64,000 nucleotides of DNA from an uncultured Chryseobacterium sp. (GCA_913775525.1 CAJYLH010000022.1:186001-250000), one strand, 5' to 3'. Shown: positions 28,011-37,431, counted from the stretch's first letter. Made by a program: numbers and translations. Notes: generated by a model not told the origin, from the sequence alone.

Positions 28011-28478
28011 ATGAGTTCAGCAAAACAATTGGCTAAAAGATTCAGGGAAGTTCTCCTGGATGGTGTCTGGATTGCCAATACGAATTTTAAGGATCAGCTT
28101 TCAGGAGTAACATGGAAGCAGGCTATTACAGAAATAGGGTCGTTGAATACCATAGCAATGCTTACGTTCCATATCGATTATTATATTGCAGGACTGGTCC
28201 ATGTTTTTGAAGGCGGAAATCTCGAAATCAGGGATCGGTATAGTTTCGATCTTGCCCCCATTGAATCTCAGGATCAATGGGAGGGGCTCCTGAACAAACT
28301 CTGGGAAAATGCCGAGAAATTTGCTTCATTACTTGAGCAGATGCCCGATGCTAAAATGAATGAAGTTTTTGTAGATGAAAAATACGGTACCTATCTCAGG
28401 AATATTGACGGAATGATTGAGCATTGCTATTATCATTTGGGTCAGATAACTTTAATCAGAAAGTTGTTGATTGAATAA
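28011..28478 (+). CDS. DinB-like four-helix protein (DUF1572 type)
   Basis: 155 residues, all helical. Histidines that fit the DinB/YfiT metal site are visible: FHIDYY near residue 44 and CYYHLGQI near residue 137. Family members include thiol-dependent transferases, but most have no known activity. The upstream box TATCTTTA is a one-base variant of the promoter consensus. No partner gene. Confidence 0.75.
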   Translation: MSSAKQLAKRFREVLLDGVWIANTNFKDQLSGVTWKQAITEIGSLNTIAMLTFHIDYYIAGLVHVFEGGNLEIRDRYSFDLAPIESQDQWEGLLNKLWENAEKFASLLEQMPDAKMNEVFVDEKYGTYLRNIDGMIEHCYYHLGQITLIRKLLIE

Positions 28479-28586
28479 TTATTGCGAATATTGAATAATT
28501 AGAATAATTTTCTAAGTTCTACCAATATCTCCTGTCCAGACGTCTTATTTTAATTACTTATCTTTAGAAAAAATTAAAAATTTTAA

Positions 28587-30428
28587 ATGAAAAAGACGGT
28601 TGCAATCCTTTTTGCGTTTATTATTGCTCAGTTTCAGGCCCAGCAGGGGCCTTATTATCAGCAGGCGGCAAAGTACAAAATGGATATTGATGTAAATGCT
28701 GAAAAATTCACCTATCAGGGCAAACAGACCCTGGAATACACGAATAACTCTCCGGACGAACTGAAGGTAGTTTATTTCCATCTGTACTGGAATGCGTTCA
28801 GGCCGAATTCAATGATGGATCAAAGGGTTGCCGGACAGGGCAAAAACGGGGATTCAAGATTGCAGAAAGACGGCATTTCAAGGCTGGCTTCCATTCCGAA
28901 AGACCAGGAAGGAGCCCAGAATATCCACTGGATCAAGCAGAACGGCAAAGAGCTGAAGTTTGAAGTTCAGGAAACCATCATGAAAGTTTACCTTGCGGAA
29001 CCCATCAGGCCAAAATCATCCGCTACATTTACCATGGACTGGGATGCGGTGATCCCGCAGCAGATCCGCAGGAGCGGAAGGAATAACAGGGAAGGCGTTG
29101 ATATGACCATGACCCAATGGTATCCTAAAATCGCTGAATACGATTACGATGGCTGGGCAACATTCGATTATATCGGCAGAGAGTTCCATGCCCCGTTTTC
29201 AGATTTTGATGTAACGATTAAAATTAATAAAGATTATGTCATCGGAGCAGGGGGGATCCTTGAAAATCCCTCTGAAGTAAAAGGATACGAGGCCGGTGCT
29301 AAAATCAAAGCCGAAAAGAATAAAGCGACCTGGAAATGGACAGCGAAAAATATCCTGGACTTTGCCTGGGCGGCCGACAGGGATTACATCGTAAAAAGTT
29401 TTGATGTTCCCCAGGGACCGAAAGTCTTTCTGGTCTATCAGAACAATGACAAGACGAAAGTATGGGAACAGGCACAGCCTTATGTAACAAAATATTACCA
29501 ATTGATGAATGCCCGTTTCGGGAAATATGTTTATCCGACTTATGCTTTTATCCAGGGCGGTGATGGCGGAATGGAGTACGGCACGTGTACCATGATCCTG
29601 GGCGAAGCGAAGGATATCGAAGGATTGATGGGGCTAATGGCTCATGAAGGAGCGCATTCCTGGTACCAGCAGATGCTTGCAACAAACGAATCAGTGCGTC
29701 CGTGGATGGATGAAGGCTTTACCAGCTATGCGGAAGATTATGTGATGAACCAGCTGTTTCCTCCAAAGGAGCCGCTTCCGAATCCGTTTGCCGATAAAGT
29801 CAGTGCTTACAGGAACTTTGTTAAAAAAGGCATTGAAGAGCCGGCGGTATGGCTGGGCGACCATCATGATAACGGAACAGCGTATACCTATGCGTCGTAT
29901 ATCAAAGGAGAATTGTATCTGGTTGAGCTCGGCTATATCATGGGAGAACAGAATCTGGCAGAAACGCTGAAGCAGTATTATGATCAATGGGCTATGAAGC
30001 ATCCTTCTGACCGGGATTTCCTGCATATTGCCCAAAAGGTTTCGGGAATGGACCTGAAATGGTTCCATAACTACTGGATCAATACCACTAAAACCATTGA
30101 TTACGGGATTAAAGATGTAAAATACGATGCTAAATCCACAACCATTACCCTGATCAATAACGGACAGGTACCGATGCCGGTTGATTTCGGGATCATTACA
30201 AAAGACAGGAAGATGGTAACCTATCAGATTCCGGTAAACCTTACCCACACCTGGAAAGAAAAGGATATTTACGGAGATTTTAAGACGATGCCGTACTGGC
30301 CATGGACTCAAAAGGAATATACCTTAACGATTCCCTACAGCAAGGATCAGCTTTCGGTGCTGGGAATTGACTTCAGCCAGAGGCTGGCCGATGTCAATAT
30401 GGAAAATAATTTTGTGGAAGTACAATAA
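28587..30428 (+). CDS. Secreted M1-family metallopeptidase
   Basis: 613 residues with a signal peptide (MKKTVAILFAFIIAQFQAQ). Zinc site HEGAH (His353, Glu354, His357) with the third ligand Glu376 in MDEGFTSYAE, spaced as in gluzincins. The exopeptidase motif GxMEN appears as GGMEY (327-331), a common Bacteroidota variant. It probably trims peptides in the periplasm or outside the cell. The C-terminal 110 residues are beta-rich. It ends at a hairpin terminator shared with the M23 gene. Confidence 0.93.
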   Translation: MKKTVAILFAFIIAQFQAQQGPYYQQAAKYKMDIDVNAEKFTYQGKQTLEYTNNSPDELKVVYFHLYWNAFRPNSMMDQRVAGQGKNGDSRLQKDGISRLASIPKDQEGAQNIHWIKQNGKELKFEVQETIMKVYLAEPIRPKSSATFTMDWDAVIPQQIRRSGRNNREGVDMTMTQWYPKIAEYDYDGWATFDYIGREFHAPFSDFDVTIKINKDYVIGAGGILENPSEVKGYEAGAKIKAEKNKATWKWTAKNILDFAWAADRDYIVKSFDVPQGPKVFLVYQNNDKTKVWEQAQPYVTKYYQLMNARFGKYVYPTYAFIQGGDGGMEYGTCTMILGEAKDIEGLMGLMAHEGAHSWYQQMLATNESVRPWMDEGFTSYAEDYVMNQLFPPKEPLPNPFADKVSAYRNFVKKGIEEPAVWLGDHHDNGTAYTYASYIKGELYLVELGYIMGEQNLAETLKQYYDQWAMKHPSDRDFLHIAQKVSGMDLKWFHNYWINTTKTIDYGIKDVKYDAKSTTITLINNGQVPMPVDFGIITKDRKMVTYQIPVNLTHTWKEKDIYGDFKTMPYWPWTQKEYTLTIPYSKDQLSVLGIDFSQRLADVNMENNFVEVQ

Positions 30429-30450
30429 CTATTTCTATAATTATATATGT

Positions 30451-30483
30451 AAAATCCCCGAAGAAATTCTTCAGGGATTTTTT
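30451..30483. terminator. Bidirectional terminator between M1 and M23 peptidase genes
   Basis: A 15-base stem with one mismatch (AAAATCCCCGAAGAA with TTCTTCAGGGATTTT) between convergent genes, with T-rich flank on the plus strand. Confidence 0.75.
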
Positions 30484-30485
30484 AT

Positions 30486-31322
30486 TTAATACTGCCTGGC
30501 GTAGGTTTTCTTTTCTGACAGATATTCGGATTTTGATCCGTCACCTGTTCTGAACAACGTTTTCAGGGTGTTTTTCTGTTTTGGTTTTGATGCGTCCGGG
30601 AGAAAGCAGACAAAATGAAGGTGCGGTCCGTTGGTCCAGCCTGTATTGCCGCTGAGGGCGATCAGGTCTCCTTTTTTTACCGGATCTCCTGCTTTTACTT
30701 TCACGCCGTTCTGTTTCAGGTGGAAATACTGGGCAATAGTTCCGTCAGAATGCATGATGGAAACATAATTGGCCTGGTTGGCACAGCTGATGTTCGGGCA
30801 TCCCGTATTGCTGTTCTGTACGGCGTCAATCACAATGCCTTCTCTGGCTGCCATAATTTCTGTTCCTTCAGGCATCACAAAATCCAATGAGTTTTCGTTC
30901 TGATGGGAGTATGTCCCGTTGTACCCTTGGTAAATATTAAATGATTTTCCCTTCCGGAAGGGAAGATCATAGACATATTCAGTATCATAGGTCTGTATGG
31001 TAGCATCTCCGGCTAATGTAAAATAGTCCGGCATTTTCTTTAGCTTCCAGCCTTTTTTCCTGTCAGTCACTACAAAAGACGCCACTTTATTTTTCATGGT
31101 ATTCGGGCGCAGGACCTGAACGGTTTTGAATGGATCTGCCATGCGTAAGTTTTCAAGTTCGGGCTGTCCCGTAAAGGCAACAGAAACGGGATAGGTTTCA
31201 ATATTGTCTGCATAATAAAACACCGTATCCTTTTTGACCTCGAAATACATTTTGGCGGGTTTCTGGGAATACGCAATACAAAACTGACCCAGCAGGATCA
31301 TGAGAAGAAGCTTTTTCATCAT
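30486..31322 (-). CDS. Secreted M23-family metallopeptidase
   Basis: 278 residues with a signal peptide (MMKKLLLMILLGQFCIAYSQ). The N-terminal 120 residues are a beta-rich domain. The LytM-like domain follows: SHQNENSLDF, IMHSDGTIAQYFHL and the zinc motif GPHLHF. In ordinary M23 enzymes the first ligand is H-x3-D; here the His is seven residues before the Asp, as I recall for a subgroup with SHxxxxxxDF. The TGCPNISC insertion could form a disulfide. It probably cleaves peptidoglycan cross-bridges or extracellular protein. Confidence 0.85.
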   Translation of the reverse strand: MMKKLLLMILLGQFCIAYSQKPAKMYFEVKKDTVFYYADNIETYPVSVAFTGQPELENLRMADPFKTVQVLRPNTMKNKVASFVVTDRKKGWKLKKMPDYFTLAGDATIQTYDTEYVYDLPFRKGKSFNIYQGYNGTYSHQNENSLDFVMPEGTEIMAAREGIVIDAVQNSNTGCPNISCANQANYVSIMHSDGTIAQYFHLKQNGVKVKAGDPVKKGDLIALSGNTGWTNGPHLHFVCFLPDASKPKQKNTLKTLFRTGDGSKSEYLSEKKTYARQY

Positions 31323-31486
31323 ATACGATAATCGTTTTTGCTAAACTAAAAGATTTTTCCTTAAACTGCAATGGCATTTTCGGGAAATTAATTTTACTTT
31401 TACCAAAGCATAGTTTTTAACATAGTATTGATATTTTCAGCAGTATGCAGATACGGGAATGTCAATAGAATTTTGAAACAAGATCA

Positions 31487-32245
31487 ATGAATTCAATTGT
31501 AATCAACATCGGCAACAGCAATATCCGCTTCGGGCTTTTTAACGGGGATCACTGTGATGTTTCATGGGTGATCAATACCAAGCCTTACCGGACGGCAGAT
31601 GAACTCTATGTACAGATGCTGATGCTGTACCAGACGTATAAAGTGGAGCCGAAAGAGATCAGCAAAGTTATTGTAGGCTCAGTCGTTCCGCAGCTTACCA
31701 AAGTCATGAGTTCGGCCATCCGCAAAATCCATGGGATCGTTCCTGTTATTGTAGACCGGAATACGCCTTCCGGTGTTCAGGCCAAATCCAAGCAGATGGG
31801 AACGGATATTTATGCCAATCTCGTAGCCGCGCATCACCTGTATCCGGACCGCAAGAAAATCGTACTGGATTTCGGGACGGCCCTTACGGCAAGCTGTATC
31901 GCTGAGAGCGGGGAAACTTTAGGCGTGATCATTGCCCCGGGAATTGTGACCGCATTAAATTCCCTGATCAGCCATACCGCACAGCTTCCGGAGATAGAAC
32001 TGAAGAAGCCGAAATCTGTCCTTGGCCTGGATACCGTCACCTGTATGCAGAGCGGAATGGTGTATGGATTCCTGGGAATGGTGGAAGGCTTTATTGATCG
32101 TATCAACGATGAGGTCAAAGACAATTGCTTTGTAGTGGCAACAGGAGGTGTATCCCATGTGTACAAGCCTCTGACGGATAAAATCCATGTTATGGACCGG
32201 TTGCATACCCTGAAAGGACTGTACTTTTTAGGGAAAGACCTTTAA
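31487..32245 (+). CDS. coaX: Type III pantothenate kinase
   Basis: 252 residues. It phosphorylates pantothenate, the first step of CoA synthesis. The ASKHA-fold motifs are visible: the second phosphate motif DFGTALTAS, the pantothenate and dimer segment MGTDIYANLVAAHHLYP, and the adenosine region VATGGVSHVY. The first motif, normally DxGNT, reads NIGNS (residues 7-11), with Asp changed to Asn and Thr to Ser. The rest is complete, so I keep the assignment but note the change. The gene has no partner. Confidence 0.88.
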   Translation: MNSIVINIGNSNIRFGLFNGDHCDVSWVINTKPYRTADELYVQMLMLYQTYKVEPKEISKVIVGSVVPQLTKVMSSAIRKIHGIVPVIVDRNTPSGVQAKSKQMGTDIYANLVAAHHLYPDRKKIVLDFGTALTASCIAESGETLGVIIAPGIVTALNSLISHTAQLPEIELKKPKSVLGLDTVTCMQSGMVYGFLGMVEGFIDRINDEVKDNCFVVATGGVSHVYKPLTDKIHVMDRLHTLKGLYFLGKDL

Positions 32246-32308
32246 AATTAGCAGGAATCAGGATTTGTCTACTCTTCAGTTTAAAATTAACTTCGTACAT
32301 AAAATACA

Positions 32309-32845
32309 ATGATGCAAAACTTCCCCAGAATAGAAACGGATCGGCTGATCTTATCTGAATTGCAGGAAGATGATCTTCCATCGGTAGTTGACTACCTTCA
32401 ACACGAAGAATTCTCCAAATACACTTCCAACATTCCTTTTCCCTACAGGAAAGAAGATGCCGAATTCTGGTTAAAACTTACCAGGGAAGCTTTTGAGCAA
32501 AGGAAAGGATTTACGTTTGCAATTCGTGAAAAAACAGGAAATATTATCGGAGCTATTGGTCTTCATGATCAGGGATCCGATAAAGCAGAACTGGGATACT
32601 GGATGGCAAAAGCGTTCTGGAATCAGGGGTTTATCACGGAAGCCGCAAAGGCTGTGGTTGAATTTGGATTTAATGAATTGAAATTCAATAAAATTTATGC
32701 TACTCATTTCCTGCACAATCCGTCTTCCGGAAAAGTAATGCAGAAAATTGGGATGGAACTTGAGGCCGTCTTAAAGCAGCACCTGAAAAAGGAAGGCAAA
32801 TATTATGATATTCCGATGTACTCGATCTTTAAAAATAAAGATTAA
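32309..32845 (+). CDS. GNAT-family N-acetyltransferase (RimJ/RimL type)
   Basis: 178 residues. The order RIETDRLILSEL (first strand), ELGYWMAKAFWNQGFITEA (acetyl-CoA loop; the usual Q/RxxGxG/A is close to QGFITEA) and the C-terminal FNKIYATHFLHNPSSGKVMQKIGME is that of Acetyltransf_3 proteins acting on ribosomal protein N-termini or on amino acids. The substrate is unknown. It ends one base before the end of tadA, which converges on it. Confidence 0.9.
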   Translation: MMQNFPRIETDRLILSELQEDDLPSVVDYLQHEEFSKYTSNIPFPYRKEDAEFWLKLTREAFEQRKGFTFAIREKTGNIIGAIGLHDQGSDKAELGYWMAKAFWNQGFITEAAKAVVEFGFNELKFNKIYATHFLHNPSSGKVMQKIGMELEAVLKQHLKKEGKYYDIPMYSIFKNKD

Positions 32846-33277
32846 CTAACGTTTCAATCTAAAAAATTCCTTTACGATGGCGGAACATTCATTTTCCATG
32901 ATTCCGGTGACGATTTCGGTCTTCGGATGAAGCGAAAGACGTTTGTTGATGAAGCCGCGTTGCTCGTCCCTGGCTCCAATAACCACCTTCGAGATCTGTG
33001 CCCAGGAAAGCGCTCCTGAGCACATGACACAGGGTTCCAGCGTCACATACATTGTGCAGTTCACCAGGTATTTGCCCCCCAGGAAATTAGCCGCAGCGGT
33101 AATGGCCTGCATTTCGGCATGGGCGGTAACGTCGTTCAGGGCTTCAGTCAGGTTATGGGCTCTCGCAATCACCCGGTTGTTGGAAACAATTACACAACCT
33201 ATCGGGACCTCATCTTTTTCCCGTGCGGTTTCGGCTTCGTGCAAAGCCATCTTCATATAATATTCGTCAGTGAACAT
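32846..33277 (-). CDS. tadA: tRNA-adenosine deaminase-like nucleoside deaminase
   Basis: 143 residues. Zinc and proton-shuttle motifs HAE (53-55) and PCVMC (82-86) are intact. TadA converts A34 of tRNA-Arg to inosine; this protein fits in length and in the ARAHNLTE/NDVTAHAEMQAI context. Guanine deaminase-like relatives cannot be fully excluded. Its ATG abuts the stop of the TonB-C gene upstream with no gap. Confidence 0.88.
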   Translation of the reverse strand: MFTDEYYMKMALHEAETAREKDEVPIGCVIVSNNRVIARAHNLTEALNDVTAHAEMQAITAAANFLGGKYLVNCTMYVTLEPCVMCSGALSWAQISKVVIGARDEQRGFINKRLSLHPKTEIVTGIMENECSAIVKEFFRLKR

Positions 33278-33919
33278 TTAGTCTTCAATATTCATGGTTA
33301 AAGGCAGCTGAAATCGGAAACGGACCGGGTCGCCGTTGATATGTCCGGGCGTGAACTTTTCGGAAAGCGAGTACAGGGCAATCTCTGCCTGCCGGTTAAA
33401 GGTAAAATTTTCTCCCTGTGCATGTACATTGCTGATACTTCCGTCCCGCTCGACGATAAAAGCTACGTTAGCTTTAATAGTTTTAATTTCGGAATATACC
33501 CCTGCAGCGTAAAAGAGATGGGCCACTTCCTGGCGCAATGCGTTGATGCCTCCCGGATAATCCGCCGGCTGATCTGTTGAGGAAGAAACTTTGATATGAC
33601 TGTCGGGTTTGGGAATTTTATTCCGGATCCTGTCGAGATCCTCTAAGTTTTTTACTTTCAGTAAAGCACCAATCAGAGCAACGTTCTCTATGCTGTCCAT
33701 TTTTCTCATGAACAACTGAAAATCACTTTTAACGCTTATTTTGTTGAGGGTACCGGTTTCTGCATCAAATTTTTTCCTGAATTCGGTATTCAGCATGACC
33801 CGGTGATGGTTATAAAAATCTTTGACACGTCTGAATTCCTCTTGTTGCTGGGAAAAGCAACAGGAAGCGATGCAGCAGAACAGCAGTATAAAAACAGATC
33901 TCATTCCGGGATATTTCAT
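33278..33919 (-). CDS. Exported protein with TonB C-terminal-like domain
   Basis: 213 residues. The N-terminus is an export signal; FCCIASC could be a lipobox with Cys20, or a plain signal peptide ending FSQ. A start at 33904 (MRSVF) is also possible. The middle is helical. From about residue 118 it matches the TonB C-terminal pattern: PADYPGGINALRQEVAHLF, VAFIVERDGSISN, and FTPGHINGDPVRFRFQLPL. There is no N-terminal TonB membrane anchor or Pro-rich spacer, so it is not a classical energy transducer. In operon with tadA. Confidence 0.8.
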   Translation of the reverse strand: MKYPGMRSVFILLFCCIASCCFSQQQEEFRRVKDFYNHHRVMLNTEFRKKFDAETGTLNKISVKSDFQLFMRKMDSIENVALIGALLKVKNLEDLDRIRNKIPKPDSHIKVSSSTDQPADYPGGINALRQEVAHLFYAAGVYSEIKTIKANVAFIVERDGSISNVHAQGENFTFNRQAEIALYSLSEKFTPGHINGDPVRFRFQLPLTMNIED

Positions 33920-33962
33920 TCAAGTAAATGTACTTAAAAAAATCTTAATCCAGACTACCTTT

Positions 33963-34883
33963 TCAGCTTTCGGAATAGGCATTCAGCGATTCCATAAGAT
34001 GGCTGCGGATGTCATCGACTAAACATTTAGGTTCCAGGACGGTCACTTCCTTTCCATAAGATAAAATTTCCTGCATGAAATCATAGGTAGGATGGAGGAA
34101 GAATTCAAAAAACAGGTATTCAGGGGTTTCTTTTATGGCCTGTTGCGACTGGTGGAGCGGAAAACTCTTAATATATTCTCCCTGATGCCTGCTGCACCGA
34201 ATCGCAATCCTTTGTGGCTTCTGCTCGGTAAGATTCATGACTCCAAAAGCATTTTTAAAATGTTCGCGGAAATTGTAATTGTATTTTTCCCGGAATTTAT
34301 TTTTCAGCACGTCAAGGTAATTGATCCGGTCCAGGCCGAAGGATTTCAGCATTTTGTCCTTGGTATCAATGGCGATGAGGTACCATCGGTCCTTGGATTC
34401 TTTCAGTGCTAAAGGATGAACTTTGCGGGAAGTCATCAGTTTATTTTTATAGTTGTAATGTTCAAAAGTTACTACCCTTTTGTTCCTGATGGCAAAGAAC
34501 AGGTCATAGAAATGTTCTACACCGGTAGGTTTCCGGGTTTCAAAAAAGATAAAGTCAGAAAAATCCGGATGAAGGTTGAGGGCATTACTCACCTGAAAAG
34601 ATTCCAGCAGCTTCTGGTTGTATTCATCTACTTCCATAATGGGACGGCTCTCAATATAGTAGCGGTTATCACCCTTCTTTTTATTATGGATGGAAAGATT
34701 GAACAGATCGGAAATCTCCCTGATGTCACGCTGCAGCGTCCGGATGGAATAACTTTTTATCCCTGCATCCTGAAATTCGAATGAATTCAGGAGGTAGTCT
34801 TCCAGCTGAGTGTAAGTAGCTGGCGCGCTTTCCAATCGTTTGATGATCAAAGCATAGCGTGTTAAATAAAAGTCTTTTTTCAT
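33963..34883 (-). CDS. WYL-domain transcriptional regulator
   Basis: 306 residues from the ATG at 34883 (MKKDFYLTRYALIIKRLE); an in-frame ATG at 34928 adds 15 residues. An N-terminal winged helix (SIRTLQRDIREISDLFNLSI) precedes a WYL domain (VHPLALKESKDRWYLIAIDT) and a C-terminal WCX extension. WYL regulators bind DNA and sense ligands, often single-stranded DNA or nucleotides, and several control phage defence or damage genes. Its promoter carries the same inverted-repeat operator as the cluster at 35-53.6 kb, so it is the likely regulator of that cluster and of itself. That link is inference from the shared site. Confidence 0.88.
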   Translation of the reverse strand: MKKDFYLTRYALIIKRLESAPATYTQLEDYLLNSFEFQDAGIKSYSIRTLQRDIREISDLFNLSIHNKKKGDNRYYIESRPIMEVDEYNQKLLESFQVSNALNLHPDFSDFIFFETRKPTGVEHFYDLFFAIRNKRVVTFEHYNYKNKLMTSRKVHPLALKESKDRWYLIAIDTKDKMLKSFGLDRINYLDVLKNKFREKYNYNFREHFKNAFGVMNLTEQKPQRIAIRCSRHQGEYIKSFPLHQSQQAIKETPEYLFFEFFLHPTYDFMQEILSYGKEVTVLEPKCLVDDIRSHLMESLNAYSES

Positions 34884-34936
34884 GCCGGTCCGTTTTTGCT
34901 GCAGCGGTCCTGCTCTGTTTTTGAACAAAACAAGAC

Positions 34937-34988
34937 TACTTCATGGGTTAATTTTATAAAACAAATATATACGCTTAATGCGACAAAA
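34937..34988 (+). repeat. Direct repeat, copy 1 (WYL promoter and leader)
   Basis: A stretch of about 52 bases running from TACTTCATGGGTTA through the -7 box to the operator half GCGACA. It recurs in decayed form at 37665-37716, on the other side of the tailspike gene, in the same orientation. Confidence 0.7.
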
Positions 34989-34995
34989 CGTGTCG
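34962..34995 (-). promoter_or_regulatory. Cluster operator-promoter, WYL regulator gene
   Basis: On the minus strand: inverted repeat CGACACGTTTTGTCG (34981-34995), 11 bases, then TATATTTG (34962-34969). The half sites CGACA/TGTCG pair perfectly here. Confidence 0.8.
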
Positions 34996-35028
34996 TGTTT
35001 TATTTTTGTGGATAAGTTTTGTAATGAT

Positions 35029-35055
35029 AAAAATAGGCTGTCATTTAGACAGCCT
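35029..35055 (-). terminator. Terminator of the tailspike-like gene
   Basis: An 8-base-pair stem (AGGCTGTC/GACAGCCT, loop 5) followed on the minus strand by a T-rich tail, about 90 bases after the stop. Confidence 0.75.
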
Positions 35056-35143
35056 GATAAGGTTACACTTTTATAGCTAGATTCGAATGAGAAAATTTGA
35101 TCCAACCTTTTTATAATGTAAGTTATTGTTCATTAATTATATT

Positions 35144-37219
35144 CTAGGGTGAAGGAATAGTTTGAATTACCCTATTCTCTGAACCGATTCTTTTGATCAA
35201 TATTCCTGACGCTCCATTTATTCTCATGGTATTTACTTTTCCTAAGTTTCCTTTTACATTGGCATAAGAAATGTTACCAATGCCTAGATTATCAGAGTCA
35301 TTGATTTCATACTGAGTAGACTGCCAAGCATTAACTGAATTGGTTTGCCCGTTTCCAGCATATTCCATATTCAGTTGAGCGATTTCAAACACATGATTTC
35401 CAAAAACTGAGACTTGATTCGTATTTCTCTGCAAACAACATCGTGAAAAATACGATGCATGATCAGCATCATAAAAAGATAACGCATTTTTGCAGCTCTG
35501 GATTTGTAAAGAGTTTCCGTTAGTATGCTCGAATACTTTAATTCCATGCTTGAATCCGCTGATGGCAATATTTTCCAGCATAGTTAGGGCCCCATTAGAA
35601 TTCTTTGGTGTTACAATACCTGATGTTTCGTAGGTGGGCTCTGTTGAATTTACATTATAAATTCCTGTATCTATTACTACATTTTTTACATAAAGCTGTG
35701 CTATGCTCCATGCATCAATACCGCAAATCTGAGGATTATCATAGGCTCTAAGGGTTAAGTTCTCTACTGTTAGCATGCCTAAATTGAAATTTGAGTAAGA
35801 GTTTCCCGGTTTACAGTAGATTATTCCATGTCCAGCATGCTTGCTTATGATTGTTGTTCCATTTGGCTTGTTAATATCAGGATCATATACATTAGGCACG
35901 GTAATAGTCCCAAATCTTTGAGCAGGAATGAATTCTCCTTCAAGTTTTACGTTAAACCAGTTCACTACATCAGGAATCTCTATTTGATTTACGCAATAGT
36001 CGCCTGATGGAAATTTTAGAATCCCACCACCAGCTAAAATAATGTCGCTGATAAGAGTATTAATTATATCAGTATTTTTTTTTATTACTGTATTATCCAC
36101 TTCCTTCCCTCTAATTACACCGTAATCTAAAACATTAATCTTGTTTTCTCCATTTATTTTATTATCGATATACAATTTAACATTCGAGCTTTTTAGTTCT
36201 GATTTATATATTTTGACTACTGAACCAAGTCCGATGTTAGTGGATCCGTTGTTAATCAGCATCAATGAAAATGAGATGTATGAGGATAGATCAAAACTTA
36301 AATTCTCTAATGTTCCAGAGGGATCAGGAGAAATATTTGCTATCAAAACTTCTATATCACCATTTTTCTTAACGCCAAGTAAATTTGCATGATATGGGTT
36401 TCTAGAAGGACTGCCACCTATTCTTACTAAAGAAACATTAATTCTACTGATTTTTTCAGTATTAGATATTTTTGTAGGAACATCGATCCATAAATAAGAT
36501 GAAATGTTTGCTTCATTATATACTACAGATGTATTGTTAGATAATAGTAAATCTATTCCTTCGTTTCTATAACGAGGTGTTGTGCCATTAATAGAAAAAT
36601 TTTCAAATCCTTTGTTTAATAAAATAGTTTCATTAACAGAGCCTGTATCCAGAAAGCCCTCTAATGCTCTTTCAATTGATGGATTATTATTGACTGCGAT
36701 GTCAGATTTTATCCATTTACTACCATCATAATATGCTTCATTGAGTTTATCCTCGTCTGCAACAATGACCGACGAAGCTCCTGTATTATCGACAGCTGGT
36801 ACCAGATTTATATATGAGCCAGTCTCTAATAACCTATATAATCCTTGAACTGATGGCATTTTATCATCTATTTTAAGATAACCTTTATAGCCGGTATTCG
36901 CTGCTGAGATCACCTGGTTTTTAAAGTCCGTTAAATCCAGTTGCTGATTCTCCTGTAGGTCATCTTTGGTAGTATATGGAAATGAAATTATATTGCCACT
37001 GATCACAGGTTTCTGAATCGTCTTTACGTGATCGGGAAGCTGTTTTGCCGGTACCTTTCCTTCTACCAGATCAGCCTTTGCTGAAAAGTTGTGTTGTATG
37101 TTATCTGCGGGTATCACGTCTTCCTTATGGAAATAGGATTCTTGCCATTGCCAAAAATCTTCCTGTTTAGGAATGTCACCGTTCTCAAATAATTTTTTTA
37201 ATTCTTGTTTGCTTAACAT
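35144..37219 (-). CDS. Tailspike-like protein with fibre N-terminal domain and beta-helix
   Basis: 691 residues, no signal peptide. Residues 1-66 are nearly the same as in the 1775-residue protein at 42949-48276, including ELKKLFENGDIP, EDFW, SYFHKED and KADLV-GKVPA-QLP. I take this as a shared attachment domain. From about residue 365 a pectate-lyase-like right-handed beta-helix is suggested by NVLDYGVIRGKE, ILAGGGILKFPSGDYCVNQI and repeated short strands, as in phage tailspikes that bind or cut polysaccharide. The gene is more AT-rich than its neighbours. It has its own cluster operator at 37343-37376. No tail structural genes are near. Substrate and enzymatic activity are unknown. Confidence 0.75.
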   Translation of the reverse strand: MLSKQELKKLFENGDIPKQEDFWQWQESYFHKEDVIPADNIQHNFSAKADLVEGKVPAKQLPDHVKTIQKPVISGNIISFPYTTKDDLQENQQLDLTDFKNQVISAANTGYKGYLKIDDKMPSVQGLYRLLETGSYINLVPAVDNTGASSVIVADEDKLNEAYYDGSKWIKSDIAVNNNPSIERALEGFLDTGSVNETILLNKGFENFSINGTTPRYRNEGIDLLLSNNTSVVYNEANISSYLWIDVPTKISNTEKISRINVSLVRIGGSPSRNPYHANLLGVKKNGDIEVLIANISPDPSGTLENLSFDLSSYISFSLMLINNGSTNIGLGSVVKIYKSELKSSNVKLYIDNKINGENKINVLDYGVIRGKEVDNTVIKKNTDIINTLISDIILAGGGILKFPSGDYCVNQIEIPDVVNWFNVKLEGEFIPAQRFGTITVPNVYDPDINKPNGTTIISKHAGHGIIYCKPGNSYSNFNLGMLTVENLTLRAYDNPQICGIDAWSIAQLYVKNVVIDTGIYNVNSTEPTYETSGIVTPKNSNGALTMLENIAISGFKHGIKVFEHTNGNSLQIQSCKNALSFYDADHASYFSRCCLQRNTNQVSVFGNHVFEIAQLNMEYAGNGQTNSVNAWQSTQYEINDSDNLGIGNISYANVKGNLGKVNTMRINGASGILIKRIGSENRVIQTIPSP

Positions 37220-37342
37220 TTTAATATTGTTTTTAAAGTATTGATGGAGTTACTTAAATCGACACAGTTTACCATGTTCAGCATTACTTGAATGTCGGAT
37301 TTAAAGATTGTATAAGAAATGGATTTGATTTCTTTTACAAGC

Positions 37343-37376
37343 CAAAGATCATATCCGATAGCGTCAAAACTTGACG
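37343..37376 (-). promoter_or_regulatory. Cluster operator-promoter, tailspike-like gene
   Basis: Minus strand: perfect inverted repeat CGTCAAGTTTTGACG (37362-37376), 11 bases, then GATCTTTG (37343-37350), one base off the TAnnTTTG consensus. The leader to the ATG at 37219 is about 115 bases. Confidence 0.75.
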
Positions 37377-37431
37377 TATTTAAAAAATAATCGTTTCATT
37401 CACCTTATGTAATTGAAAACAAACGACTATT

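Noticed and set aside
30486-31322. Inactive M23 peptidase because the H-x3-D motif seems missing
   Set aside because: A His seven residues before the Asp and the HLH motif fit a subgroup with a longer loop, so loss of activity is not supported.
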